DNA from: Rhizobacter sp. Root1238
Lineage (GTDB): Bacteria > Pseudomonadota > Gammaproteobacteria > Burkholderiales > Burkholderiaceae_C
Direction: 5' to 3'
Length of the DNA: 64,000 nucleotides
NCBI RefSeq assembly: GCF_001425825.1
Contig: NZ_LMDM01000019.1
Span: 1-64,000 of the forward strand
Of the stretch, positions 1 to 10,885 are shown piece after piece. Within the stretch, counting starts at the first letter, position 1. Each line of letters opens with the position of its first letter. The position numbers and the translations under genes were made by a program. The notes beneath the pieces were generated by a model. It was not told where the DNA came from. It saw only the letters and a list, made by a program, of their open reading frames with translations, and ran no database searches.

Positions 1-144
1 TCCGTAGCACGCGCGCGACGAGTCCTTCGACGTCGCGCCCGGGCCGGTGCGGAAGTAGCCGCCCCAATCGACGGCTTGTGCAGAGGTGGCGCTCAACAGA
101 CCCATCGCGGCGGCAACGGTTGCGAGCTTGAACTGACTCTTCAT
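1..144 (-). CDS. lamB: Maltoporin-like carbohydrate porin, N-terminal fragment
   Basis: Only the first 48 codons are inside the window. Residues 1-24 are a classic Sec signal peptide (Lys at 2 and 6, hydrophobic core, ATSAQA before the cut). The mature start VDWGGYFRTGPG resembles the LamB family, whose mature proteins begin with a D-hGYFRSG strand. A GAGGAG ribosome site lies 6-7 bases before the ATG at 144. LamB porins are outer-membrane trimers that admit maltodextrins and related sugars. The gene diverges from glucokinase, which fits a shared sugar-uptake role. Family assignment rests on a short N-terminus, so another carbohydrate porin (OprB-like) remains possible. Confidence 0.7.
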   Translation of the reverse strand, partial: MKSQFKLATVAAAMGLLSATSAQAVDWGGYFRTGPGATSKDSSRACYG

Positions 145-299
145 CAACTGACTCCTCAGAGGTTTTGCTTTGAAATGTGCCGAGCGCCTGGTCTGGGGGG
201 ACCCATTGCTGCAGCGGTTGGGGGAAACGGGCTGGGGCGAGCGGTTCGCAGTTCGCCCCGAATGGCTGGAAACGTGCGTTGTCTTCCTTGTGTCCAGCG

Positions 300-314
300 A
301 GTAGCACGGCTACA
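300..314. promoter_or_regulatory. Putative sugar-regulator operator, copy 1
   Basis: AGTAGCACGGCTACA contains the perfect inverted repeat GTAGC-ACG-GCTAC. It matches copies 2 and 3 at AGTA and CTACA plus the G at position 9. It overlaps the likely -10 of the porin promoter, which suggests repression. The 15-bp TGTA-N7-TACA-like geometry (read on the minus strand) resembles published HexR sites; that identity is inference. Confidence 0.6.
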
Positions 315-348
315 TCGTTGGCTGTAATGTTTTGTCAAGGTTGACTCT

Positions 349-363
349 AGTAATCCGACTACA
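349..363. promoter_or_regulatory. Putative sugar-regulator operator, copy 2
   Basis: AGTAATCCGACTACA shares AGTA-N4-G-N-CTACA with the other two copies. It lies 49 bp from copy 1, upstream of the presumed porin -35 box. Confidence 0.55.
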
Positions 364-471
364 GCCGGTAAACGCGGGTTTTCCCGTCGTTTATCACAAT
401 AACCACACCCATCAGGGAAGTCCCGAATGCCCGGCCGCCGATACTTTGCGGCCGGCTTGGCTATCATTAAA

Positions 472-486
472 AGTAGTTTGGCTACA
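472..486. promoter_or_regulatory. Putative sugar-regulator operator, copy 3
   Basis: AGTAGTTTGGCTACA repeats the dyad 123 bp after copy 2 and 153 bp before the glucokinase start. It sits just downstream of a weak TATCAT -10 candidate, a position suited to repressing glucokinase. A half-site TTGGCTA lies 21 bp upstream. Confidence 0.6.
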
Positions 487-639
487 AAGTCGAGCGCACG
501 GCTCAGGTGCATGGCGCACCGGCCGGGCCGCTCCGAGGGGCGCGCTTCGCGTCGGGAGGCCGCGCGCGAATGGTCGCGCAGCGGCGAGGTCCGTTGCCAC
601 GGGGTTTGCCTGCGGTGACTCGAACGAGAGAACGTTGAC

Positions 640-1614
640 ATGCAGGCAGATTCATATCCGCGATGGGTCGGTGACGTCGGTGGCACGAACGCGCGTTTCG
701 CGCTGCAGCTGGCGCCGGGTGCCGAGCTGAGCGCCGTCGACACGCTGCCGGCCGCCGATCACCCGACGCTGCAGGACGCGATGGCGCATTACCTGCGCAC
801 GCATTCGCCGGCGGTGAGCCCGCGCTGGTGCGCGATCGGCATCGCCAACCCGATCGTCGGCGACCGGGTGCAGATGACCAATCACCACTGGTCGTTCTCG
901 ATCGAGGCGGTGCGCCAGACGCTTGGCCTCGAGCGGCTGTTGCTGATCAACGACTTCACGGCGCTCGCGCTGTCGCTGCCGTCGCTGAAGCCGGCCGAGT
1001 TGCGGCAGGTGGGTGGCGGGGCAGTGGTCGAGGGTGCGCCGGTCGGGCTGATCGGCCCGGGCACCGGGCTCGGCGTGTCGGGCCTGTTGCGGGTGCCGGG
1101 CAGCGATCGGGTGGTGCCGCTGAACGGGGAGGGCGGCCATGTGACGCTCGGCGGCGCGACGCCGCGCGAGGATGCGGTGATCGCGGCGTTGCGCCAGCGC
1201 TACGGACATGCGTCGGCCGAGCGGGCCTTGTCGGGCCCGGGGCTGGTGAGCCTGTACGAGGCGCTGTGCCAGGTCGACCGCGCCATCGCGCAGCCGCTGA
1301 GCGCGGCCGAGGTCAGCGAGCGAGCGGTGGCGGCGAGCGACGCGCACTGCGTCGAGGCGCTCGACATGTTCTTCGCGCTGCTCGGCAGCGTGGCCGGCAA
1401 CCTGGCGCTGTCGCTGGGCACGCGCGGCGGGATGTACATCGGCGGCGGCATCGTGCCGCGCCTGGGCGACCGGATCGACCGGTCGACCTTCCGCGAGCGC
1501 TTCGTCGCGAAGGGGCGGTTCCGCGACTACCTGCAGGCGATGCCGACCTTCGTCGTGCAGGCCAGCACCTCGCCGGCGCTGCTCGGCGCGCTGCGGGCCC
1601 TCGACGACCTGTGA
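640..1614 (+). CDS. glk: Glucokinase
   Basis: Phosphorylates glucose to glucose-6-phosphate with ATP, feeding the Entner-Doudoroff/pentose pathways in the cytoplasm. At 324 residues it has the normal length of the bacterial Glk family. The N-terminal phosphate loop GDVGGTNARF spans residues 11-20, the catalytic Asp is D105 in LLINDFTAL, and GPGTGLGVS plus a C-terminal GGMYIGGGIVPRL segment complete the ASKHA fold. The ATG at 640 follows a GAGAG element and no upstream in-frame start extends the family signature. It is divergent from the porin gene and convergent with fabI, only 9 bases away. The three upstream dyads suggest carbon-source control. Confidence 0.95.
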   Translation: MQADSYPRWVGDVGGTNARFALQLAPGAELSAVDTLPAADHPTLQDAMAHYLRTHSPAVSPRWCAIGIANPIVGDRVQMTNHHWSFSIEAVRQTLGLERLLLINDFTALALSLPSLKPAELRQVGGGAVVEGAPVGLIGPGTGLGVSGLLRVPGSDRVVPLNGEGGHVTLGGATPREDAVIAALRQRYGHASAERALSGPGLVSLYEALCQVDRAIAQPLSAAEVSERAVAASDAHCVEALDMFFALLGSVAGNLALSLGTRGGMYIGGGIVPRLGDRIDRSTFRERFVAKGRFRDYLQAMPTFVVQASTSPALLGALRALDDL

Positions 1615-1623
1615 TGTGGCAGG

Positions 1624-2409
1624 TCAGACTTCGGTGATCCCGCCCATGGCGTGGCTGAAGCCGCCGTCGACATAGGTGATTTCCGATGTGACGCCTGCCG
1701 CCAGGTCGGACAGCAGGAAGGCCGCGACGTTGCCGACATCGTCGATCGTGACGTTGCGGCGCAGCGGCGCGTTCTGCTCGACCACGTCGAGGATCTTGCC
1801 GAAGCCCTTGATGCCGGACGCGGCCAGCGTCTTGATCGGTCCGGCCGAGATGCCGTTGACCCGCACCCCCTTCGGGCCCAGGCTGGCCGCCAGATAGCGG
1901 ACCGAGGCCTCGAGCGAGGCCTTCGCCAGCCCCATCGTGTTGTAGCTGGGAACGCTGCGAATCGCCCCCAGATAGCTCAGGGTCAGCAACGCGGCTTTCG
2001 GGGTCAGGCGCGAGGCGGCTGCCTTGGCCATCGCCGGGAAGCTGTAGCTGGAGATGTCGTGGGCGATCCGGAAACTCTCGCGCGACAGGCCGTCGAGAAA
2101 ATCGCCGGCAATCGCTTCGCGCGGTGCGAAACCGATCGAATGGACGAAACCGTCGAACTGCGGCCAGGTTTCGCCGAGCTGGTTGAACATCGCGTCGATC
2201 TGTTCGTCGCTCGCGACATCGCAATCGAACAGCAGCGTGGAGTCGAACTCGGCGGCAAACTCGGCCACGCGGTCCCGGAAGCGTTCTCCGACGTAGCTGA
2301 ACGCCAGTTCGGCGCCTTCGCGCCGGCAGGCACGTGCAATGCCATAGGCGATCGAGCGGTTGGACAGAACGCCGGTGATCAGGAAGCGCTTGCCGGCCAG
2401 GAATCCCAT
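1624..2409 (-). CDS. fabI: Enoyl-[acyl-carrier-protein] reductase (NADH), FabI type
   Basis: Catalyses the last reduction step of each fatty acid elongation cycle (type II FAS), using NADH. The protein has 261 residues, as usual for FabI. The dinucleotide site near residues 13-24 has the FabI-style [13 protein letters not shown] instead of the ordinary SDR GxxxGxG. The catalytic pair Y156 and K163 is spaced Tyr-X6-Lys (YNTMGLAK). A GGAGACTCC ribosome site precedes the ATG. It is divergent from the rimP operon across about 195 bp and its end faces the glk end. This is the target family of triclosan-type inhibitors. Confidence 0.97.
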   Translation of the reverse strand: MGFLAGKRFLITGVLSNRSIAYGIARACRREGAELAFSYVGERFRDRVAEFAAEFDSTLLFDCDVASDEQIDAMFNQLGETWPQFDGFVHSIGFAPREAIAGDFLDGLSRESFRIAHDISSYSFPAMAKAAASRLTPKAALLTLSYLGAIRSVPSYNTMGLAKASLEASVRYLAASLGPKGVRVNGISAGPIKTLAASGIKGFGKILDVVEQNAPLRRNVTIDDVGNVAAFLLSDLAAGVTSEITYVDGGFSHAMGGITEV

Positions 2410-2482
2410 GGAGTCTCCAGTCTGGTGTCATCAAAAGGGGGTGCTCATTCTGGCATGCACATGAGCTTGCCCGTCACAACCC

Positions 2483-2512
2483 TTGCCGCGTGCTCGCTCA
2501 GCGAGATACAAT
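2483..2512 (+). promoter_or_regulatory. Sigma-70 promoter of rimP-nusA-infB operon
   Basis: TTGCCG (2483-2488), an 18-bp spacer and TACAAT (2507-2512) give a good housekeeping promoter with a predicted transcript start near 2519. It lies about 85 bp before rimP, so the RNA begins just before the hairpin at 2535-2564. Confidence 0.6.
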
Positions 2513-2534
2513 GCGTCTTTCGCAAGAAAACTGC

Positions 2535-2564
2535 ATGGGCGGATTCTTCCAGCCCATTTTTTTT
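2535..2564 (+). terminator. Attenuator-like hairpin in the rimP leader
   Basis: ATGGGC (2535-2540) pairs with GCCCAT (2552-2557) around an 11-base loop and is followed by eight consecutive T (2557-2564). This is a textbook intrinsic terminator shape, but it stands between the promoter and the first gene, 40 bases before rimP. Partial termination here would set operon output. Since the operon makes NusA, a termination factor, autoregulation is plausible. Confidence 0.65.
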
Positions 2565-2604
2565 GCTTCTCCACATTTTCATAACCTCTGAAGACACTCG
2601 CTGG

Positions 2605-3153
2605 ATGAATTGGCAAGACGTTGTTGAACGCACCGTGACCGGGCTGGGTTACGACCTCGTGAGCTGCGATCGCAGTCCCAAGGGTTTGCTGCGTGTCTTC
2701 ATCGACCGGCTGCAAAATGATCCAAACGGCGAGTTCATCGTGGTCGAGGATTGCGAGAAGGTGACCCGCCAGCTGCAGCACGTGCTGGAGGTCGAAGGGT
2801 GCGCCTATGAGCGCCTGGAAGTGTCGTCGCCGGGGCTGGACCGGCCGCTGAACAAGCCTGCCGACTACCAGCGCTTCGCCGGCTCGGAAGTCGAGCTGAC
2901 GCTGAAGATGCCGTTCCAGGGCCGCAAGAAGTACCGCGGCGTGCTGGAGGCCCTGGGGGAGCAGTGGCGCCTGGTGTTCAACGACGGCAAGGTCGACCAG
3001 GCCCTGGAATTTTCGTTCGAGGAAGTGCGGGACGCCCACTTGGTGCCCGTCCTCGATTTCAAGGGCCGGCGCTTTGCGCAGCCGGCTGCTGCGCCGCACG
3101 ACGCCGACGTGCAGGCCGAAGATGTTGACGGAGATCCTAAGAATGAATCGTGA
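2605..3153 (+). CDS. rimP: Ribosome maturation factor RimP
   Basis: Assists maturation of the 30S subunit. The 182-residue protein starts [11 protein letters not shown] and carries the conserved [11 protein letters not shown] segment near residue 75, the family hallmark, followed by an SH3-like C-terminal domain. The reading frame stays open far upstream, but the ATG at 2605 gives the normal N-terminus and follows the leader hairpin. The C-terminal tail after about residue 150 is acidic and variable. The last 11 bases overlap the nusA start, indicating translational coupling. Confidence 0.93.
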   Translation: MNWQDVVERTVTGLGYDLVSCDRSPKGLLRVFIDRLQNDPNGEFIVVEDCEKVTRQLQHVLEVEGCAYERLEVSSPGLDRPLNKPADYQRFAGSEVELTLKMPFQGRKKYRGVLEALGEQWRLVFNDGKVDQALEFSFEEVRDAHLVPVLDFKGRRFAQPAAAPHDADVQAEDVDGDPKNES

Positions 3154-4621
3154 ACTCTTGATGCTGGTCGATGCCATCTCGCGCGAGAAGAGCGTGGATC
3201 GCGAAGTCGTGTTCGGCGCGGTCGAGGCCGCCCTGGCCTCGGCCAGCAAGAAACTGCACGGCGGCGAGGTCGACATGCGCGTCACCGTCGACCGCGAGAG
3301 CGGCGAATACGAAACCTTCCGCCGCTGGCACGTGGTGCCGAACGAGGCCGGCCTGCAACTGCCCGATTCCGAGATCCTGCTGTTCGAGGCGCTCGAGCAG
3401 ATCCCCGACATCGAGGTCGACGACTACATCGAGGAACCGGTCGACTCGGTGTCGATCGGCCGCATCGGCGCCCAGGCCGCCAAGCAGGTCATCCTGCAGA
3501 AGATCCGCGACGCCGAGCGCGAGCAGCTGCTCAATGACTTCCTGTCGCGCGGCGAGAAGATCTTCGTCGGCACCGTCAAGCGCCTGGACAAGGGCGACGT
3601 GATTGTCGAATCCGGCCGGGTCGAAGGGCGCCTGAAGCGCAGCGAGATGATCCCGAAGGAAAACCTGCGCTCCGGCGACCGCGTCCGCGCCTTCATCGCC
3701 GAGGTCGATTCGACACTGCGTGGCCCGCAGATCGTGCTGTCGCGCAGCGCGCCCGGCTTCATGATCGAGCTGTTCGCTCAAGAGGTGCCCGAGATCGAGC
3801 AAGGCCTGCTGGAGATCAAGTCCTGCGCCCGCGATGCGGGTTCGCGCGCCAAGATCGCGGTGATCTCGCACGACAAGCGGGTCGATCCGATCGGCACCTG
3901 CGTCGGCGTGCGCGGTTCGCGCGTCAACGCGGTCACCAACGAACTCGCCGGCGAGCGTGTCGACATCGTGCTGTGGTCCGAAGACCCGGCGCAGTTCGTG
4001 ATCGGCGCGCTGGCACCGGCCAACGTGCAGTCGATCGTCGTCGACGAAGAGCGCCATGCGATGGACGTCGTCGTCGATGAAGAGAACCTCGCGATCGCGA
4101 TCGGCCGGGGCGGCCAGAACGTGCGCCTGGCTTCCGAGATGACCGGCTGGCGCATCAACATCATGACGGCCGAAGAATCGCAGGCCAAGCAGAACGAGGA
4201 GTCCGACAGCGTTCGCAAGCTGTTCGTCGACAAGCTCGACGTCGACGCCGAAGTGGCCGACATCCTGATCGCCGAAGGCTTCAGCAGCCTCGAGGAAGTG
4301 GCCTACGTCCCGATGCAGGAAATGCTCGAGATCGAAGGCTTCGACGAAGACACCGTCAACGAGCTGCGCACGCGGGCCAAAGACGCTTTGCTGACGATGG
4401 AGATCGCCCGCGAAGAGAAAATGGAAGACGTGTCGCAGAACCTGCGCGATCTCGAAGGGCTGGACCCGGCCCTGATCCCGAAGCTGACCGAGAGCGGGAT
4501 CAACACACGCGATGACCTCGCCGACCTGGCGGTCGACGAACTGACTGAAATTGCCGGCATCGGCGAAGACCAGGCCAAGGCATTGATCATGAAGGCTCGC
4601 GAACATTGGTTCACGACCTGA
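3143..4621 (+). CDS. nusA: Transcription termination/antitermination factor NusA
   Basis: Binds RNA polymerase and nascent RNA and modulates pausing, termination and antitermination. The 492-residue product starts [18 protein letters not shown], the usual NusA start; a longer in-frame opening upstream is not homologous. Order: N-terminal polymerase-binding domain (1-130), S1 domain (about 135-200, with [14 protein letters not shown]), two KH domains (about 230-350, with [13 protein letters not shown]), and two acidic C-terminal helix-hairpin repeats (about 360-490). It overlaps rimP by 11 bp and is followed by infB after 70 bp. Confidence 0.97.
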   Translation: MNRELLMLVDAISREKSVDREVVFGAVEAALASASKKLHGGEVDMRVTVDRESGEYETFRRWHVVPNEAGLQLPDSEILLFEALEQIPDIEVDDYIEEPVDSVSIGRIGAQAAKQVILQKIRDAEREQLLNDFLSRGEKIFVGTVKRLDKGDVIVESGRVEGRLKRSEMIPKENLRSGDRVRAFIAEVDSTLRGPQIVLSRSAPGFMIELFAQEVPEIEQGLLEIKSCARDAGSRAKIAVISHDKRVDPIGTCVGVRGSRVNAVTNELAGERVDIVLWSEDPAQFVIGALAPANVQSIVVDEERHAMDVVVDEENLAIAIGRGGQNVRLASEMTGWRINIMTAEESQAKQNEESDSVRKLFVDKLDVDAEVADILIAEGFSSLEEVAYVPMQEMLEIEGFDEDTVNELRTRAKDALLTMEIAREEKMEDVSQNLRDLEGLDPALIPKLTESGINTRDDLADLAVDELTEIAGIGEDQAKALIMKAREHWFTT

Positions 4622-4691
4622 CATTGAACGACCTGATGCCCCAACGCCCGATCGAACGCTGCACTGCAAGTACCAAGCAAGGATATTCACA

Positions 4692-7616
4692 ATGGCTGTG
4701 ACCACCGTCGCCCAGTTGGCTGCTGAGCTCAATCGCCCGGCGGCTGCGCTGCTCGAGCAGCTCCAGTCGGCCGGCGTCGCGAAGGCGTCGAGCGACGACG
4801 CGCTGACCGAGTCCGACAAGGAGCGACTGCTTGATTACCTTCGCACTGCCCATGGCACGGGCGGGGGCGAGCGCAAGAAGATCACGCTGACCCGCAAGTC
4901 GACCAGCGAGATCAAGCAGGCCGATTCGAGCGGCAAGGCGCGCACGATCCAGGTCGAGGTGCGCAAGAAGCGCACCTTCGTCAAGCGCGACGAATCGGCG
5001 CCGTCCGAAGAGCCGGCAGCGCCGGTCGTCGACGACGCCGAACTGCAGCGCCGCGAGGTCGAGGCCCAGGCCCAGGCCGAGCTGCTGCGCCGCCAGGAAG
5101 AAGAACTGGCCGAGAAGCGCCGCCTGCGCGAGGAACAGGAAGCCCGCGAACGCGAGGCCGCCGAGGCCCGCGCACGTGAAGCCGCCGAGGCCGCCGCGAA
5201 GGCCGCGGCCGAGGAAGCCGCGAAAGCGGCCGCCGCCGCAGCGGCTGCCGCGAAGGCCGCAGCGGCTGCGCCGACCGCGCCGACGCCGGCACCTGCCGCG
5301 AAGGCCGCGGCCGCCGCGGCCAAGGCGGCACCGGCACCGACCGCCGCGCCGGTTGCTGCTGCGCCCGTCGCGCCGGCTGCGCCTGTCGAGCCGCCGAAAC
5401 CCGCGCTGCGCGTGATCAAGGCTGCCGACGTCGTCGACGAAGAGAAGCAGCGCGCTGCCGACCTCGCCAAGCGCCGCAAGGCCGCCGAGGACGAAGCCGC
5501 CGCGATCCGCGCGATGATGAACGCGCCGAAGAAGGTGCTGACGGCCAAGAAGCCCGAAGAGCCGCCGAAGCCGGAAGCCGGCAAGGAAGGCATCAAGGGC
5601 ACGATCCACAAGCCGGCTGCCGCGCCGGGGACGACCACGGCTGCCGCCGCCGCGAAGCCGGGCGACAAGCCGGGCGACAAGAAGTCCGTCAAGTCCGAGA
5701 AGCTGTCGTCGAGCTGGGCCGATGACGCCGCGAAGAAGCGCGCGCTGAAGACCCGCAACGACGCAGCCGCCCGTCCGGGCTGGCGTGCGCCGCGTGGCGG
5801 CCGCCGTGGCGACCGCAACGATTCGCAGGGCGGCAACTTCAACGCCCCGCCGGAGCAGCAGATCCAGGAAGTGCACGTGCCGGAGACCATCAGCGTCGCC
5901 GACCTCGCGCACAAGATGTCGGTGAAGGCGTCCGAGGTCATCAAGCAGTTGATGAAGCTCGGCCAGATGGTCACGATCAACCAGCAGCTGGACCAGGAAA
6001 CGGCCATGATCCTCGTCGAGGAAATGGGCCACAAGGCGTTCGCTGCGAAGCTGGACGACCCGGAAGCCTTCCTCGAGGACACCCAGGCCGAATCGACGCA
6101 CGAAGAACTGCCGCGCGCACCGGTGGTCACCGTCATGGGTCACGTCGACCATGGCAAGACCTCGCTGCTCGACTACATCCGCCGTGCCCGCGTGGCCGCC
6201 GGTGAAGCGGGCGGCATCACGCAGCACATCGGCGCGTACCACGTCGACACGCCGCGCGGCATGATCACCTTCCTCGACACCCCGGGTCACGCGGCCTTCA
6301 CGGCGATGCGTGCCCGCGGTGCCAAGGCGACCGACATCGTCATCCTCGTGGTGGCGGCGGACGACGGCGTGATGCCGCAGACCAAGGAAGCCATCTCGCA
6401 CGCCAAGGCGGCCGGGGTGCCGATCGTGGTCGCGATGAACAAGATGGACAAGCCCGAGGCCAACGTGGAGCGCCTGAAGTCGGAGCTGGTGGCCGAACAG
6501 GTCGTGCCGGAAGACTTCGGTGGCGATTCGCCGTTCGTGCCGGTGTCGGCCAAGACCGGAATGGGCATCGACCAGCTGCTGGAACAGGTGCTGCTGCAGG
6601 CCGAGGTGCTGGAACTGAAGGCACCGAAGGACGCACCGGCCAAGGGCCTCGTGATCGAAGCCCAGCTCGACAAGGGCCGCGGCCCGGTCGCGACGGTGCT
6701 GGTGCAGTCGGGCACGCTCAAGCGTGGCGACGTGGTGCTGGCCGGCTCGACCTACGGCCGCGTGCGCGCCATGCTCGACGAAAACGGCAAGCCGGCGACC
6801 GAAGCCGGTCCGTCGTTGCCGGTCGAGATCCAGGGCCTGACCGAAGTGCCGCAGGCCGGCGACGAGTTCATGGTGCTGGCCGACGAACGCCGGGCGCGCG
6901 AGATCGCGACCTTCCGTTCGGGCAAGTACCGCGACGTCAAGCTGGCCAAGCAGCAGGCCGCCAAGCTCGAGAACATGTTCGAGAACATGGGCCAGGGCGA
7001 AGCGCAGACGCTGGCACTGATCATCAAGGCCGACGTGCAGGGTTCGCAGGAAGCACTGGCCCAGTCGCTGCTCAAGCTGAGCACCGCCGAGGTCAAGGTG
7101 CAGATCGTGCACGCGGCGGTCGGCGGCATCAGCGAGAGCGACATCAACCTCGCGATCGCCTCGAAGGCCGTGATCGTCGGCTTCAACGTGCGTGCCGATG
7201 CCGGTGCGCGCAAGCTGGCCGAAGGCAACGGCGTCGACCTGCGCTACTACAACATCATCTACGACGCGGTCGACGACGTGAAGAAGGCGATGACCGGCAT
7301 GCTGGCGCCGGAGCAGCGCGAAGAGGTGATCGGCACCGCCGAGATCCGCACGGTGTTCGTGGCGTCGAAGATCGGCACGGTGGCCGGTTCGATGGTCACC
7401 TCGGGTGTGGTGCGCCGCAACGCGCGCTTCCGCCTGCTGCGCGAGAACGTGGTGGTGTACACCGGCGAAGTCGAGTCGGTGCGCCGCCTGAAGGACGACG
7501 TGCGCGAAGTCAAGGAAGGCTTCGAGTGCGGCATCAAGCTGAAGAACTACAACGACATCGCCGAAGGCGACCAGCTGGAGTTCTTCGAGGTGAAGGAAGT
7601 GGCACGAACGCTGTAA
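4692..7616 (+). CDS. infB: Translation initiation factor IF-2
   Basis: GTPase that delivers initiator fMet-tRNA to the 30S subunit. The 974 residues are long, as in other high-GC Proteobacteria. There is an IF2N domain (1-52), then a highly charged, Ala/Lys/Glu-rich linker to about residue 380 that includes long alanine runs, then a second IF2N-like segment. The GTPase follows with GHVDHGKTS at 483-491, DTPGH at 529-533 and NKMD at 583-586, then domains II to IV with the C-terminal tRNA-binding barrel. The start [15 protein letters not shown] follows nusA by 70 bp. The repetitive linker DNA is coding and not a mobile repeat. Confidence 0.98.
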   Translation: MAVTTVAQLAAELNRPAAALLEQLQSAGVAKASSDDALTESDKERLLDYLRTAHGTGGGERKKITLTRKSTSEIKQADSSGKARTIQVEVRKKRTFVKRDESAPSEEPAAPVVDDAELQRREVEAQAQAELLRRQEEELAEKRRLREEQEAREREAAEARAREAAEAAAKAAAEEAAKAAAAAAAAAKAAAAAPTAPTPAPAAKAAAAAAKAAPAPTAAPVAAAPVAPAAPVEPPKPALRVIKAADVVDEEKQRAADLAKRRKAAEDEAAAIRAMMNAPKKVLTAKKPEEPPKPEAGKEGIKGTIHKPAAAPGTTTAAAAAKPGDKPGDKKSVKSEKLSSSWADDAAKKRALKTRNDAAARPGWRAPRGGRRGDRNDSQGGNFNAPPEQQIQEVHVPETISVADLAHKMSVKASEVIKQLMKLGQMVTINQQLDQETAMILVEEMGHKAFAAKLDDPEAFLEDTQAESTHEELPRAPVVTVMGHVDHGKTSLLDYIRRARVAAGEAGGITQHIGAYHVDTPRGMITFLDTPGHAAFTAMRARGAKATDIVILVVAADDGVMPQTKEAISHAKAAGVPIVVAMNKMDKPEANVERLKSELVAEQVVPEDFGGDSPFVPVSAKTGMGIDQLLEQVLLQAEVLELKAPKDAPAKGLVIEAQLDKGRGPVATVLVQSGTLKRGDVVLAGSTYGRVRAMLDENGKPATEAGPSLPVEIQGLTEVPQAGDEFMVLADERRAREIATFRSGKYRDVKLAKQQAAKLENMFENMGQGEAQTLALIIKADVQGSQEALAQSLLKLSTAEVKVQIVHAAVGGISESDINLAIASKAVIVGFNVRADAGARKLAEGNGVDLRYYNIIYDAVDDVKKAMTGMLAPEQREEVIGTAEIRTVFVASKIGTVAGSMVTSGVVRRNARFRLLRENVVVYTGEVESVRRLKDDVREVKEGFECGIKLKNYNDIAEGDQLEFFEVKEVARTL

Positions 7617-7625
7617 AGCGGAGTG

Positions 7626-7694
7626 GGTCTCCCCCCCAAACCCCGCCTTCCGAAAGATGGCGGGGTTTGTGTTTGAAGAGAGTCTCGGGAGACC
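7626..7694 (+). terminator. Nested hairpin between infB and rbfA
   Basis: An inner perfect 10-bp stem, AAACCCCGCC (7638-7647) with GGCGGGGTTT (7659-7668), is enclosed by an outer stem GGTCTCCC (7626-7633) with GGGAGACC (7687-7694). The inner stem is terminator-like but is followed by TGTGTTT, not a clean T run. It probably causes partial termination or RNA processing between the large infB cistron and rbfA. Confidence 0.6.
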
Positions 7695-7722
7695 TCCCAC
7701 GCCCCCGGCAGGAGCCTTGAAC

Positions 7723-8088
7723 ATGCGACACAAAAGAGCCATTCCGAACCGCGGTTTCCGCATCGCCGACCAGATCCAGCGCGATCTGGCGGAGCTGATC
7801 CGCGACCTGAAGGATCCGCGCATCGGCATGGTCACGCTGCAGGCGGTGGAGGTCACGCCCGACTATGCGCACGCGAAGGTGTTCTTCTCGCTGCTGGTCG
7901 GCGACGTGAAGGAATGCGAGGAGGCCTTGAACGAGGCCGCCGGCTTCCTGCGCAACGGCCTGTTCAAGCGGCTGCAGATCCACACCGTGCCGACGCTGCA
8001 TTTCCACTTCGACCGCACCACCGAGCGGGCGGCCGAATTGAGCGCGCTGATCCAGCAGGCCAATTCGACGCAGGCCAAGGACGACTGA
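7723..8088 (+). CDS. rbfA: 30S ribosome-binding factor RbfA
   Basis: Small KH-fold protein that binds the immature 30S subunit near the 16S rRNA 5' helix and helps cold-phase maturation. The 121 residues match the family, including [10 protein letters not shown]-like [14 protein letters not shown] at the N-terminus, KDPRIGMVT and the [15 protein letters not shown]-terminal helix. A CAGGAG ribosome site precedes the ATG at 7723. An in-frame ATG 66 bases upstream lies within the hairpin and is unlikely to be used. truB follows after 4 bp. Confidence 0.95.
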   Translation: MRHKRAIPNRGFRIADQIQRDLAELIRDLKDPRIGMVTLQAVEVTPDYAHAKVFFSLLVGDVKECEEALNEAAGFLRNGLFKRLQIHTVPTLHFHFDRTTERAAELSALIQQANSTQAKDD

Positions 8089-8092
8089 TCCG

Positions 8093-9040
8093 GTGAACGC
8101 ACAACGCCCGCGCATTCCGCGGCGCGCCGTCCACGGCGTGCTGTTGCTCGACAAGCCGCTCGGCCTGTCGAGCAACGACGCGTTGCAGAAAGCCAAGCGC
8201 CTGTACCGCGCCGAGAAGGCCGGCCACACCGGCACGCTGGACCCGCTGGCCACCGGGCTGCTGCCGCTGTGCTTCGGCGCGGCCACCAAGTTCTCGCAGG
8301 TCAGCCTCGACGCCGACAAGACCTACCGCGCCACGCTGCAGCTGGGCACCACGACCACCACGGCCGATGCCGAGGGCGAGGTGCTGCAGCAGCGCGAGGT
8401 GAACGTGACGCGCGCGCAGCTGCAGGCCGCGATCGAGCGCTTCACCGGCCCGATCCGCCAGGTGCCGCCGATGCATTCGGCGCTGAAGCACGAAGGCCGC
8501 GCGCTGTACGACTATGCGCGTGCCGGCATCGAGATCGAACGCGAGGCGCGTGCGGTGACGATTCATCGCATTGCCATCGTGGACGACGAGACTGCCCAGG
8601 CCGAAGGCCGCTGGACGCTCGACGTGCGCTGCTCGAAAGGCACCTACATCCGCACGCTGGCCGAAGACATCGGCGAAGCGCTCGGCTGCGGCGCCCACCT
8701 GGCCGCGCTGCGCCGCACCGAAACCGGCGGGCTGACGCTCGGTCAGGCGCTCACGCTGGAGCAACTGGCCGGCATGGACGAAGCACAGCGCGAAGCCGCG
8801 TTGCTCGACGCCGATGCGCTGCTGGCCGACTGGCCGGTGGTGCGCCTCGGCGACGAAGACGCCGGCCGATTCCTGAGCGGCCTGCGCCGCCGCCTGCCGC
8901 TGGCAGATGCGGAGCAGGTCCGCGTGTACGGCCCCGACCCCCGTGCGTTCCTCGGCAGTGGCCGGGTGAATGCCGGAGAACTGATTTCGACGAGGCTCTT
9001 GAGCCCGGTGGAGGTGCAAGGCCTCCTGAAGACACCTTGA
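8093..9040 (+). CDS. truB: tRNA pseudouridine(55) synthase TruB
   Basis: Isomerises U55 in the T loop of most tRNAs. It has 315 residues with the motif [12 protein letters not shown], in which D50 is the catalytic aspartate, and KTYRA and the [16 protein letters not shown] segment that follow in the family. Translation starts at GTG (8093), 4 bp after rbfA, with the start context overlapping the preceding stop region. A small PUA-like C-terminus ends the protein. Neighbour order rbfA-truB is widely conserved. Confidence 0.96.
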   Translation: MNAQRPRIPRRAVHGVLLLDKPLGLSSNDALQKAKRLYRAEKAGHTGTLDPLATGLLPLCFGAATKFSQVSLDADKTYRATLQLGTTTTTADAEGEVLQQREVNVTRAQLQAAIERFTGPIRQVPPMHSALKHEGRALYDYARAGIEIEREARAVTIHRIAIVDDETAQAEGRWTLDVRCSKGTYIRTLAEDIGEALGCGAHLAALRRTETGGLTLGQALTLEQLAGMDEAQREAALLDADALLADWPVVRLGDEDAGRFLSGLRRRLPLADAEQVRVYGPDPRAFLGSGRVNAGELISTRLLSPVEVQGLLKTP

Positions 9041-9056
9041 ACGCAGAGAGCACGTC

Positions 9057-10874
<1,818 letters not shown>

Positions 10875-10885
10875 TCGCTGCCGCG

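Larger units (their letters stand above)
145..639. other. Divergent control region between porin and glucokinase
   Basis: This 495-bp gap has no convincing protein gene. Its stretch 300-490 is visibly richer in A/T than the surrounding genes. It holds three copies of a 15-bp dyad and a perfect TTGACA on the minus strand (338 to 333) that could be the porin -35 box. An 18-bp spacer from it lands on TGTAGC inside the first dyad, so a bound regulator would cover the -10 region. The glucokinase promoter is not clear; TATCAT at 462-467 just before the third dyad is the best -10 candidate. Confidence 0.6.

Noticed and set aside
427-618. Small open frame in the porin-glk control region
   Set aside because: It starts in the regulatory stretch, has Arg-rich shadow composition and no ribosome site, and overlaps operator copy 3.
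5160-5400. Repetitive GCC/GCG-rich stretch resembling a tandem repeat
   Set aside because: It encodes the Ala-rich linker of IF-2, which is normally of this composition.
4611-7856. A long open frame (1081 codons) on the minus strand opposite infB
   Set aside because: It mirrors the high-GC codon pattern of infB and its translation is His/Arg/Leu-rich without any known domain; infB is certain.
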